A stretch of DNA of 64,000 nucleotides from Streptomyces sp. ALI-76-A (GTDB lineage Bacteria > Actinomycetota > Actinomycetes > Streptomycetales > Streptomycetaceae). Positions 1-6,478 of the stretch are shown piece after piece (position 1 is the stretch's first letter; each line of letters starts with the position of its first letter). Where the stretch lies: assembly GCF_030287445.1 (NCBI RefSeq), contig NZ_JASVWB010000003.1, positions 1 through 64,000 on the forward strand, written 5' to 3'. The notes under the pieces are model-generated. The model saw nothing but the letters and a program-made list of their open reading frames with translations, had not been told where the DNA came from and ran no database searches. Both the position numbers and the translations under genes were made by a program.

Positions 1-186
1 CAAAACGCCGTTGCACAGCAGGCTCCAGCCTTGCTCCGGGTGGCTGGCCACAATCTGCGCGGCCTCGCGGTCGGCACTGTCGGCGGTCGGGCAGTGCGGC
101 GTGTGCGTGCACAGCGAATCCGGCAGTCGAGTGATGCCGGTGTCGGTCGTCGTGGTGTCGAGCTGGGCGGTCGTCGTCGTGCCCAT
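1..186 (-). CDS. DUF5999-type small protein (partial, runs off left edge)
   Basis: The minus-strand frame opens with ATG at 186 behind a GGGAGG ribosome site about 7 nt upstream and is open to the window edge, giving 62 readable residues. It contains CTHTPHCPTADSADREAA followed by HPEQGWSLLCNGVL, which I recognise as the Streptomyces DUF5999 family of roughly 60-80 residues, so only a short C-terminal tail should be missing. The CTHxPHC cluster could bind a metal, but no function is established for the family. It lies just beyond the hairpin that ends the whiB-like gene and is probably a separate transcript. Confidence 0.7.
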   Translation of the reverse strand, partial: MGTTTTAQLDTTTTDTGITRLPDSLCTHTPHCPTADSADREAAQIVASHPEQGWSLLCNGVL

Positions 187-233
187 CAGGGCCTCCCTGG
201 GCTGTCGGTCCGGGCTGTCCGGCTCCCCGTCAC

Positions 234-274
234 CGCCCGTCCCGGCCGCCGTGGTGCAGCGGCCGGTGCGGGCG
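234..274 (-). terminator. Hairpin downstream of the whiB-like gene
   Basis: Arms 234-249 and 259-274 pair at 14 of 16 positions around a 9-nt loop, all G/C rich. It lies directly after the whiB-like stop codon on the minus strand. There is no T-run, as is usual for actinobacterial terminators. Confidence 0.55.
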
Positions 275-297
275 GATCAGGCAGCCGCCAGAACGGA

Positions 298-603
298 TCA
301 GGCAGCTGTGCGCCGACGTGCGGCCCGGCGCTTGATGCGACGGCGGTCGGCCTCGTCGGTACCGCCCCACACGCCCAGCTCGTTGCGCTCCAGAGCAACT
401 TGGAAGCAGCTCTCGATCAGGGGGCAGCGACGGCACACGGCTTTGGCATCCTCGGTCTGCCACTTAGCCGGGTAGGTGGTACCGATCGGGAAGAACAGTT
501 CGGGGTCCTCATCGGCACAGGCCGGGCGGGGACGGTCCGGTGCGTCGGTGGAGACGGGCGCGTAGGCGTGGTTGCGTACGACGGCGACGGACACTCGCTT
601 CAT
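298..603 (-). CDS. WhiB-like iron-sulfur transcription regulator
   Basis: This 101-residue protein has the full WhiB signature: C29 in ACADEDPELFFP, then C57, C60 and C66 in CRRCPLIESC, which together ligate a [4Fe-4S] cluster, followed by the G77-V-W-G-G81 turn and a basic C-terminal tail (RRRIKRRAARRR) for DNA contact. WhiB-like (Wbl) proteins act as small redox- or NO-responsive regulators, mostly by binding region 4 of the principal sigma factor. Length and motif spacing are normal, so it should be functional. Wbl paralogues are common on actinobacterial plasmids and phages, which fits this backbone. It has its own hairpins on both sides (234-274 and 634-658), so it is probably monocistronic. 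I cannot assign it to a named Wbl class. Confidence 0.93.
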   Translation of the reverse strand: MKRVSVAVVRNHAYAPVSTDAPDRPRPACADEDPELFFPIGTTYPAKWQTEDAKAVCRRCPLIESCFQVALERNELGVWGGTDEADRRRIKRRAARRRTAA

Positions 604-633
604 GTGGGCCTCCCAGAAGGTCCGGATAGGAGA

Positions 634-658
634 CAGCCCCGAGGGATCCCCGGGGCTG
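634..658 (-). terminator. Hairpin downstream of the ATP-binding protein gene
   Basis: Perfect 8-bp arms, CAGCCCCG (634-641) and CGGGGCTG (651-658), around a 9-nt loop. It lies between the stop of the upstream minus-strand gene and the start of the whiB-like gene. Confidence 0.55.
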
Positions 659-683
659 CCTCAGGTATTGGCGGCGGGCTGAG

Positions 684-1250
684 CTACTTGGCGTCGATGT
701 GGCAGCGAATCTGCTTGCCGACCAGCGAGGGCACGACGTCCCATCCGGGCGCCAGCAGGTCCAGCAGCCCCAGGCCGCGCCCGGACTCCGCGGTCTCGCT
801 GTCCATCGCCACCGCGCTGCGGCGCGGCAGCAGATCGGCGGCGGGGTCGTGCACGTTCACCTGGACGCCGCGCCCGGTGACGTACACCTCCACGACCAAG
901 GGCACGTGATCACCGCAGGCCCGCACCGCGTTGCCGAGCAGCTCCGAGACGAGCCACTCAGCGGTGTCGGCGGTCGCCTGGCCGGCCCCGTACGCCATCG
1001 GCACCGACACGGTCAGACCGCGCACCGTGCTGAAGGCGACCTCGGAAGCCGTGATGTGGACGACGAACCCGCCAGCGCGGTGCTGGACGTACAGGCCGGG
1101 GACGCAGGCCGGAAGCGCCGGCCGCTGGGACCGGCGCTGGTCGTTCATACGGGCCCGGCGCAGCATGTCGTCCATGTCCGGGCTGCTGTCTGCCCGTGCA
1201 CTAGGAGGTGCAGGAGATGTCATGATGGGACTCAAGGTTTTTCCTCTCAC
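684..1250 (-). CDS. ATP-binding protein of the RsbW-like histidine-kinase ATPase family
   Basis: The 188-residue protein has a GHKL/HATPase_c fold like the many Streptomyces stand-alone anti-sigma-factor-type ATPases. Visible motifs are the N-box SELLGNAVRACG, the DxA-type strand VNVHDPAAD, and the G-box SGRGLGLLDLLAPGWDV, with an N-terminal leader of about 60 polar residues lacking features. Relatives bind sigma factors or STAS antagonists and switch partners by phosphorylating a Ser. No sigma or STAS gene is adjacent, so its partner is unknown. The start is ambiguous: GTG at 1250 or ATG at 1223; I kept the GTG because an AGG lies 8 nt upstream of it. A stem-loop (about 1266-1293) sits in its leader. 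Confidence 0.8.
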   Translation of the reverse strand: MRGKTLSPIMTSPAPPSARADSSPDMDDMLRRARMNDQRRSQRPALPACVPGLYVQHRAGGFVVHITASEVAFSTVRGLTVSVPMAYGAGQATADTAEWLVSELLGNAVRACGDHVPLVVEVYVTGRGVQVNVHDPAADLLPRRSAVAMDSETAESGRGLGLLDLLAPGWDVVPSLVGKQIRCHIDAK

Positions 1251-1320
1251 GGAGTGACCTGCTGAACGGCCCTGGGGCGCAATCCCGGGGCCGCTCGTTT
1301 TGGCTGTTCGTGCGAGCAGC

Positions 1321-1365
1321 CACGGCCCCGGCCGACCCGAGGTGATCGGGTCAGCCGGGGCCGTG
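1321..1365 (-). terminator. Strong hairpin downstream of the zinc-ribbon protein gene
   Basis: Arms CACGGCCCCGGC (1321-1332) and GCCGGGGCCGTG (1354-1365) are perfectly complementary, and an inner GACCC/GGGTC extends the stem. It lies 20 bp past the stop at 1385 on the minus strand. Confidence 0.65.
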
Positions 1366-1384
1366 GTCGTTCGTCCGGAGCGGG

Positions 1385-1954
1385 TCAGCGCGCGGGACGC
1401 TTGGGGTGGAGCGTCTTGAGCGGGACCGCAGGGCCCTCCGTGGGGCGGTCACCAGCGGGAACCGCCCGGCGGTTCTTGTCGGCGTCTGCCACGCGGGGCA
1501 GCACCGCCTCCCAGTCGGCCACGCGCCCGGCCAGCGTGCGCTCCGCGCGAGCCCGCAGGGTCCGGTCGGTCTGCGGACTGAATGCCTTGGGCAGCACCAC
1601 GGTGGCCTGGCGGCTGGCGGTCTCGGCACCGCCGTCCTCGAGGCGCTCCTGCCACTTCTTGACCGTGACGTTGACCGTGACCAGGCGGTTGCTGCCCAGG
1701 CGGCAGCGGACGGCCGCGTCCTTGCCCGCGCGGCCGTTGTCGTGCGGTACGAGCTTGGGCTTCTTGGTCTGGAGGCCGGTGATCGGCACCCACGTCTTGC
1801 AGTCGGGGCAGATCAGCGACGCACAGGCCGGGCGCAGGTCGTACTGGTGGGGCTTTAGGGCGGAGAGGGCCAGCGCCGGGCGGCCGTTGACGCTCCGGGA
1901 GCGGGTCCGGCTGCGGCGGGAGCGGGCGGTGCGCTCAAGGGTCGAAGCAGACAT
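1385..1954 (-). CDS. Putative zinc-ribbon protein typical of Streptomyces mobile elements
   Basis: The 189-residue frame starts at ATG 1954 with GAGGAG 5 nt upstream. The N-terminus is a basic stretch (RSRRSRTRSRSVNGRPALAL). Then C44 and C49-x2-C52 (CASLICPDC) are followed by a basic region and C84 (AVRCRLGSNR), which looks like a treble-clef or zinc-ribbon half-site. A middle segment VNVTVKKWQERLEDG and a charged C-terminus follow. I recall proteins of this shape in Streptomyces integrative elements and plasmids, always annotated hypothetical, and I do not know a function. Nucleic-acid binding is an inference from the basic character and the Cys pattern. Confidence 0.6.
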   Translation of the reverse strand: MSASTLERTARSRRSRTRSRSVNGRPALALSALKPHQYDLRPACASLICPDCKTWVPITGLQTKKPKLVPHDNGRAGKDAAVRCRLGSNRLVTVNVTVKKWQERLEDGGAETASRQATVVLPKAFSPQTDRTLRARAERTLAGRVADWEAVLPRVADADKNRRAVPAGDRPTEGPAVPLKTLHPKRPAR

Positions 1955-2279
1955 CTGAACTCCTCATGAACGGAGTGGCAGGGGAAGCGTCGCGATGCTC
2001 TCTCCGCCCTCCAGGCCGCACGGCAAAGGCCGGCGTCCCGCAGGACAGACAGCGCACAGCGCTGCGACGTGCACACAGTCAGTCGCGGCCGTCAGGCTCC
2101 GGAGGAGTTCGATGAAGCTCTCGACCCCGGCCGCCCCGAAGGGCGGACGACTACTGCGGTCTTGCGACCGGCGACGTGCCCAAACGTGCAGGTACAGCAC
2201 CGGATACGCCCCGCATCCGGCTACTCACCGCCTGCTGGGGCACTTCGATTAGAACCCTGCTATGCCACCTCGGTCAACC

Positions 2280-2376
2280 TGTCTAGCTAACCTGTTTTCA
2301 ACACTCCATCTGACCTGCTGATTCCCGGGTCCAGTTAAACGAAAACGAGTCTCGGCTTTCGAGAAACAACTAGACA
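2280..2376. promoter_or_regulatory. AT-rich promoter/operator region upstream of the GntR gene
   Basis: The segment is markedly richer in A/T than its surroundings. It carries TGTCTAG (2280-2286) and its complement CTAGACA (2370-2376), two AACCTGT copies near 2276 and 2290, and a CGAAA...TTTCG pair near 2340-2363. It lies between the minus-strand zinc-ribbon gene and the plus-strand GntR gene. Autoregulation by the GntR protein is the natural guess but is not shown. Confidence 0.4.
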
Positions 2377-2441
2377 TGCAATGCTGTGCGCACCGGGCAG
2401 TGAGATCCGCTGTCCGCACGATGCGTGCGAGAGGGGGAGCA

Positions 2442-3251
2442 GTGGCCACCAAGCAGAAGGAACCCGGGAAGGTCGAACGGATCGCATCCGAGATCCGGGA
2501 CAAGATCGAGCGAGGCGCACTCGCACCTGGGTCGCGCCTGCCTGGCGTGCCTCAGCTCCAGAAGGAACACGGCATCGCGTACCAGACGGCCCGCGACATC
2601 TACGGCCTACTCGAGGACGAGGGCCTCGTGTTTTCGCGCCGCGGCAAGGGGACGTTCGTTTCCCTGGTAATCGGGAAGATCATCTCTGATCGCACCACCC
2701 GCTACCTGGCAGTACTCCGTGAGGCCGGTGGCGCAGCCGGGGCCTACGAGGCGGAGATGAGGGCGAGGGGACTCGACCCCAAGAACACCGTCGTCATCGA
2801 CCGTGATGTGCCGCCCAAGAAGGTGGCCGAGATCTTCGAGATGCACCACCGTGCCAAGACTCTGAAGCGTCAGCGGATCATGTCCGCGGGTCTGCCTGGC
2901 AACGACGAAGCGATCGAGGTTGTCCAGGTGGCCACAAGCTGGTTCCCTCCGGACATAGTCGACGCAGTCCCCGTGCTTGCCGAGATGGAGACGGGAGTCG
3001 GAGGCAGCAAATCGCGTATGGCGGAAGCCGGCTTCAAGCAGGTGCGTCTTCGCGAGGAAGTCGAGGTCAGGGCCCCAACTGCTGACGAAGCTGCAGCACT
3101 GGGCATTCCGGCCGAACAGGCCGTCCTGGAGATCACGCACAAGGGGATCACCATCGAAGGCCGCGTTGTCGAGGTCTGCATCCACGTGCTGCCGCGAGCC
3201 AAGTGGCGACTCGCATATGAGTGGCCCATCGACTCCCCGGAACCCGGGTGA
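2442..3251 (+). CDS. GntR-family transcriptional regulator with UTRA-like ligand domain
   Basis: I start the gene at GTG 2442 because GAGGGGG sits about 6 nt upstream; the open frame extends further 5' without a ribosome site. The 269-residue product has an N-terminal winged helix (residues ~8-75: KVERIASEIRDKIERG, LPGVPQLQKEHGIAYQTARD, GLVFSRRGKGTF) and a C-terminal UTRA-like sensor domain (ATSWFPPDI, ETGVGGSKSRMAEAGF, RAPTADEAAALGIP, GRVVEVCIHVLP). GntR proteins of this type on Streptomyces plasmids control copy number or transfer (KorSA/KorA-like roles), an analogy I have not tested. It is followed 85 bp later by a paralogue of its C-terminal domain that lacks the HTH. The intervening segment holds a hairpin. 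Confidence 0.87.
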   Translation: MATKQKEPGKVERIASEIRDKIERGALAPGSRLPGVPQLQKEHGIAYQTARDIYGLLEDEGLVFSRRGKGTFVSLVIGKIISDRTTRYLAVLREAGGAAGAYEAEMRARGLDPKNTVVIDRDVPPKKVAEIFEMHHRAKTLKRQRIMSAGLPGNDEAIEVVQVATSWFPPDIVDAVPVLAEMETGVGGSKSRMAEAGFKQVRLREEVEVRAPTADEAAALGIPAEQAVLEITHKGITIEGRVVEVCIHVLPRAKWRLAYEWPIDSPEPG

Positions 3252-3272
3252 CATGTAGGAAGTCCCCGCTCA

Positions 3273-3292
3273 GCTCCGGCGAGAGCCGGGGC
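3273..3292 (+). terminator. Weak hairpin between the GntR gene and its UTRA paralogue
   Basis: Arms GCTCCGGC (3273-3280) and GCCGGGGC (3285-3292) pair with one mismatch around a GAGA loop. It may attenuate rather than stop transcription. Confidence 0.35.
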
Positions 3293-3336
3293 ACACCGAA
3301 TACCCATTGACTACAACAGCTAGGAGCTTGCACCAC

Positions 3337-3897
3337 ATGGCTAGCAACCGCATCGACGAGACCGGCACGATCCTGCGCGACGCCAGCACCCGGTACACCA
3401 CTGCCCAGCGTGAGGAGAACGGCGCGCACGGCGCGTTCGACGCTGAACTGCAGCGTGCCGGTCGTACGCCGCGTTCCGAGGTCTCCGTCAGCCGCGCGGC
3501 CGCCCCGGCCGACGTCGCCGAACTGCTGGGCATCGACGGCGAGGTTGTCGTCCGCTCCCGTGAGATGTCCGACGGCGATCGTCTGGTCCAACTCGCCACC
3601 ACGTACATCCCCGTCGACGTTGCTGAGGCCGCTGGAATCGAGCAGGTCGACACCGGCGTGGGCGGCATCATCAGCCGCATGAAGGAGGCCGGTTTCGACC
3701 AGGGCGACGCCGCCACCGAGGACATCGCGCTGCGGCCGGCCACCGCAGACGAGGCTGCTCGCCTCGGTCTGCCGGAAGGCTCGGACGTTCTGACCATCAA
3801 GCACATCGGTCGCACGGCCGACGGACGGGTCGTTGAGGTGACCCAGCACGTACTGGCCAAGGGCTGGACGCTGCGATTCTCGGTCCCGCTGGGCTAA
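3337..3897 (+). CDS. HTH-less UTRA-domain protein, paralogue of the neighbouring GntR sensor domain
   Basis: ATG 3337 is preceded by AGGAG at a good distance, giving 186 residues. From about residue 16 to the end it matches the C-terminal domain of the preceding GntR protein: TTYIPVDV against TSWFPPDI, DTGVGGIISRMKEAGF against ETGVGGSKSRMAEAGF, RPATADEAARLGLPEG against RAPTADEAAALGIPAE, and GRVVEVTQHVLAKGWTLRF at the end. No winged helix precedes it; the first 15 residues are polar. It could bind the same ligand, or form heterodimers that titrate the repressor. That is inference; the domain loss and the tandem arrangement are seen directly. A hairpin (3913-3943) closes the pair. Confidence 0.8.
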   Translation: MASNRIDETGTILRDASTRYTTAQREENGAHGAFDAELQRAGRTPRSEVSVSRAAAPADVAELLGIDGEVVVRSREMSDGDRLVQLATTYIPVDVAEAAGIEQVDTGVGGIISRMKEAGFDQGDAATEDIALRPATADEAARLGLPEGSDVLTIKHIGRTADGRVVEVTQHVLAKGWTLRFSVPLG

Positions 3898-3912
3898 CTC
3901 CGTACGGCACAT

Positions 3913-3943
3913 GTCGGTGCCCTGTCCTTGGCAGGGCACCGAC
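3913..3943 (+). terminator. Perfect 12-bp hairpin terminator after the UTRA gene
   Basis: GTCGGTGCCCTG (3913-3924) and CAGGGCACCGAC (3932-3943) are exact complements around a 7-nt loop, 16 bp beyond the stop codon. Confidence 0.75.
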
Positions 3944-3982
3944 CGGCACCCTCCTTCTAAACCCCTGGAGATCGAGCCCCTC

Positions 3983-4306
3983 ATGAACGCTGAAAAGCGC
4001 CTGACCCGAGACGAGCTGGTGGAAGAGCTCCGCAGCGCGCTCGATGCTGACAACGGCTGGCTTCCAGACCTCGTTAGCTCCCAAGGCCCCGTAGGCGTCT
4101 CCAAGGCGGCAGCGCTGGACGTGGTGGTCGGGCGACTGCAGGAGTTCGCGGGAGTACCCGCTGTGCCGGAAGCCGTCGCCCGCCAACTCAGGAACGCGGC
4201 CGACGCGGCTGACGCCGCCCTCGTCACCGAAGGCAGTGCACAGTACGGGGCCTTGGGAGCCGCGTACGCGTACCTCGTCCAGGCTCGCCGCGCAGCAAGC
4301 GAATGA
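3983..4306 (+). CDS. Small hypothetical protein
   Basis: ATG 3983, with TGGAG upstream, opens a 107-residue acidic, Ala-rich and largely helical protein (RLTRDELVEELRSALDADNGWLPDLV ... AAYAYLVQARRAASE when read in parts). It has no Cys, no signal peptide and no recognised motif. It follows the UTRA gene after a strong terminator, so it is probably separately transcribed. I do not recognise the family. Confidence 0.55.
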   Translation: MNAEKRLTRDELVEELRSALDADNGWLPDLVSSQGPVGVSKAAALDVVVGRLQEFAGVPAVPEAVARQLRNAADAADAALVTEGSAQYGALGAAYAYLVQARRAASE

Positions 4307-4450
4307 GCTGGTCCTGGTGAACACGACATCGGCTGTGCGCCTCCCACGGGGATGTGGATCAGTCCGTGTGAATGGGAGCCACCGTGCCCCTGCCGAGTCC
4401 TACACAAAGTGAGGCTGCGCCGCTGGACCGTACGGGGAACGGGATCGGCG

Positions 4451-4798
4451 ATGGCTGACGAACGTCCTGACTGGGCACGCCGGATGGTGGAGGAACGAGC
4501 TGCACGGGAGTGGTCGCAGACCGATGCTGTGCGTGCGCTGATGGTTCGGCTCCCCGAGGACCACGATGTCAGCGAGAAGGATCTCCTCCGCCAGTGGAAG
4601 CGCTGGGAACGGCGCGACGCGCAGCCCACGAAGTACCGGTCGACCATTGCCGCCGTCTCGGCACGACCACCGGCGCCTTCTTCCCCGAGCGCTATAACAA
4701 CGAGAACCCCCGGGACCGTGCCTGGTCCACTGGGGGCTCTCGAACGGGGCGAAGCTCCGTTGGGCGACACACCTGCATGGGAGGTGCTCGCGGGATGA
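4451..4798 (+). pseudogene. Frameshifted N-terminal remnant of a Streptomyces helix-turn-helix protein
   Basis: ATG 4451 starts MADERPDWARRMVEERAAR, then an HTH-like stretch (SQTDAVRALMVRLP, EKDLLRQWKRWERRDAQPTKYRSTIAAV) that I recognise as the N-terminus of XRE-type Streptomyces regulators. These normally continue with FGTTTGAFFPERYNNENP. That continuation is present here, but in the next reading frame (around 4665-4710), so one base has been lost near 4660. The long C-terminal domain expected for the family is also absent. The nonsense-like tail after the shift (PPAPSSPSAITTRTPG) is not conserved sequence. This is a decayed gene or a sequencing error at one position; the missing C-terminal part argues for decay. 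Confidence 0.6.
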
Positions 4799-5870
4799 AG
4801 GCTACCCGCGCGCGTGGAACCACACGCGCAGCTACGCCGTTCTTCAATCGCGATCACGCCATCCGGGCTGTACGCGCGCATGCTGACGCCAGCCTCCAGA
4901 TCCAGGGGGTTGGGATGACCTAGTGGCCATCAGCCGCGCGCGCCGAAGAGGGGACTAGCCATCCTCTGGCCTTGCGCGGCCCGTCTCACCGCCCGGTTAT
5001 TCGCCACCAGGCGAGCGCTCAGATCTCGGTTCGTACCCGACTCTGAGCCGCGGCCATCAGCCGCTGTTTCTCACCGGCCCCTCATCAGGGCCATTGCAAA
5101 CCCGGTCCCTAGCCAGGACCACAAGGGCCCCTTCCAGGTCCAGCAGCAGTACCGAAGTACCGCTCCACCCGCGGGCCCCCGCCAAGGGGCTTCGCGGTTC
5201 GTTCCGAGGCCCGGCCAAGGGCTTTCGGAACACCAGCACCAAAACGTCGACGAAAGGAGATTCGCCTCCGGTCTTCGCGCTGTCGCCCGCTCCTTACGGA
5301 GGGGGCTCACCTTCCCGCCACACGAGCCATCGAGATCGGCCCCGGCCAAGGGGCCCCTCTGCGTTGATCCATATGGAAGGTCGGTATCGCCATAGTGCAC
5401 GAGCATCAGTCGTCTTGTCAGGTCGACCACGACCAGGCCTGTACCCCGCTTGGGGGGATTGCCGCAGGTTGCGGTGTCCCTTTCGGTAGAATTGTGACGT
5501 ACATCACACCCCCTCGCTGTCGCACGGGTGACGCCGGTTCGGCGAGCCGCCTGACCTCGGGAATGTTCCCGTGAGCGCGGTCGCGGCGGCGGCCGCCCCG
5601 CTCAAGCACCCGCTGTCGGAGGTCATCGACAACTCCGTCGACGGCGGCGTCCGTGAGGGCGTCGTCCCGTGTGGCGGGACGGGTTCCAAGATTATTGCCC
5701 GCCGTGCGGGAGCGCCGGGGATGATCCGGGCTCACCGGGCTCTGTCCACAGGCCGTCTCGTGCAGGGTCAGCGAGTGGATGACGAATCGCGCGTTCCGGC
5801 TGCTCAGGGAGGTGTCCGCTTTGGCGTGTACACCAGCCCGATGACAACACAGATGGCTCCGGCTCTCGGA
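4799..5870. other. About 1.07 kb with no gene I can support
   Basis: No frame here has both a ribosome site and recognisable protein character. The stretch holds a 13-bp direct repeat GGCCATCAGCCGC (4925-4937 and 5052-5064), three scattered GCCAAGGG copies (near 5171, 5213 and 5345) and a Crp-like palindrome at 5493-5508. Its place between the regulator genes and the replication block makes it a reasonable place to look for an origin or transfer site, but the repeats are too irregular to call iterons. Confidence 0.4.
5493..5508. promoter_or_regulatory. Crp/Fnr-type palindrome TGTGA-N6-TCACA
   Basis: The 16-mer TGTGACGTACATCACA matches the classic Crp half-sites exactly. It lies in the gene-free stretch, about 380 bp past the stop of the minus-strand gene at 5871-6401, and no obvious target gene starts next to it. 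Function is unknown. Confidence 0.35.
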
Positions 5871-6401
5871 TCAGTCGGCGGTGGTCTCCAGTGGTGCGTC
5901 TGCTTTCTTCTCCACGAACACCCAGTGGTCGTTCGTACCGGTTCCGGGTGGGGCGGTCGTCCACAGGGAGCCATCGTCGGCGATCAGGAGCACTCCCCGC
6001 GCGTGGAGAGTGTGCAGCTGCTCTCGGGCCTCTTCTGGTGGGACGCCCATGGTCTGAGCGAGGTCGGTCGCAAGGTCTGTCCGGACCAGGATCTGATCGA
6101 GCTGACGCGCGGCCATCACCGGAACGCGCGGCCCGTAGGTCCTGCGGTACTCCAGCACGAATCGCATGGTGAGAGCGGCATCGGAGGCCGGCCCGAAGAT
6201 GTCGTTGACCTTGTTCATCACCTCTTCGTCCGTGCCTTCCGGCGTGTCCCACTCTCGGTAGTAGATACCTGGCGGTTTGAGGTCGTAGAGGTGCCGCGGA
6301 CGTGCCGGCCTTACGGGGCGGGGGCCGATGCGTTGTGCTGCTGCGGCTCGGCGGGCGGCTTCGCGGGCGCGGCGGACGGCGGGGTCCTTCTTGGCTGCCA
6401 T
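5871..6401 (-). CDS. Hypothetical protein divergent from the candidate initiator gene
   Basis: I start at ATG 6401 (MAAKKDPAVRRAREAARRAA), because the open sequence further upstream overlaps the divergent gene. The 176-residue product has a basic Ala/Arg-rich N-terminus of ~45 residues, then LYDLKPPGIYYREWDTPEGT, a helical region containing MAARQLDQILVRTDLATDLA, and a possible winged-helix C-terminus (VPPEEAREQLHTLHARGVLL, DDGSLWTT). It shares a 77-bp promoter region with the large candidate replication gene and may regulate it or work with it. I do not recognise the family; the wing-like C-terminus is an impression only. Confidence 0.6.
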   Translation of the reverse strand: MAAKKDPAVRRAREAARRAAAAQRIGPRPVRPARPRHLYDLKPPGIYYREWDTPEGTDEEVMNKVNDIFGPASDAALTMRFVLEYRRTYGPRVPVMAARQLDQILVRTDLATDLAQTMGVPPEEAREQLHTLHARGVLLIADDGSLWTTAPPGTGTNDHWVFVEKKADAPLETTAD

Positions 6402-6433
6402 GTCCCGCACAACGATCGGTTCGCCAGCAGGTT

Positions 6434-6464
6434 CCCGTTCATCCCGGTGTGCTGCGTGAACGGG
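6434..6464. promoter_or_regulatory. Inverted repeat in the divergent promoter region
   Basis: CCCGTTCA (6434-6441) and TGAACGGG (6457-6464) are exact complements 15 bp apart, centred between the two divergent genes. It is a candidate operator for the replication block. Confidence 0.4.
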
Positions 6465-6478
6465 GGTGTGTACCTGTG

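Noticed and set aside
3148..4881. A 577-codon open frame on the minus strand
   Set aside because: It runs antisense to the GntR, UTRA and following genes, is Arg/Ser-rich without motifs, and reflects the GC bias of the third codon position on the other strand.
4925..5350. Iterons of a replication origin
   Set aside because: The repeats are few, of different types and irregularly spaced; they do not form an iteron array.
5418..5735. A 105-codon minus-strand frame in the gene-free region
   Set aside because: No ribosome site, no family resemblance, and a Crp-like palindrome sits within it. Not enough to call a gene.
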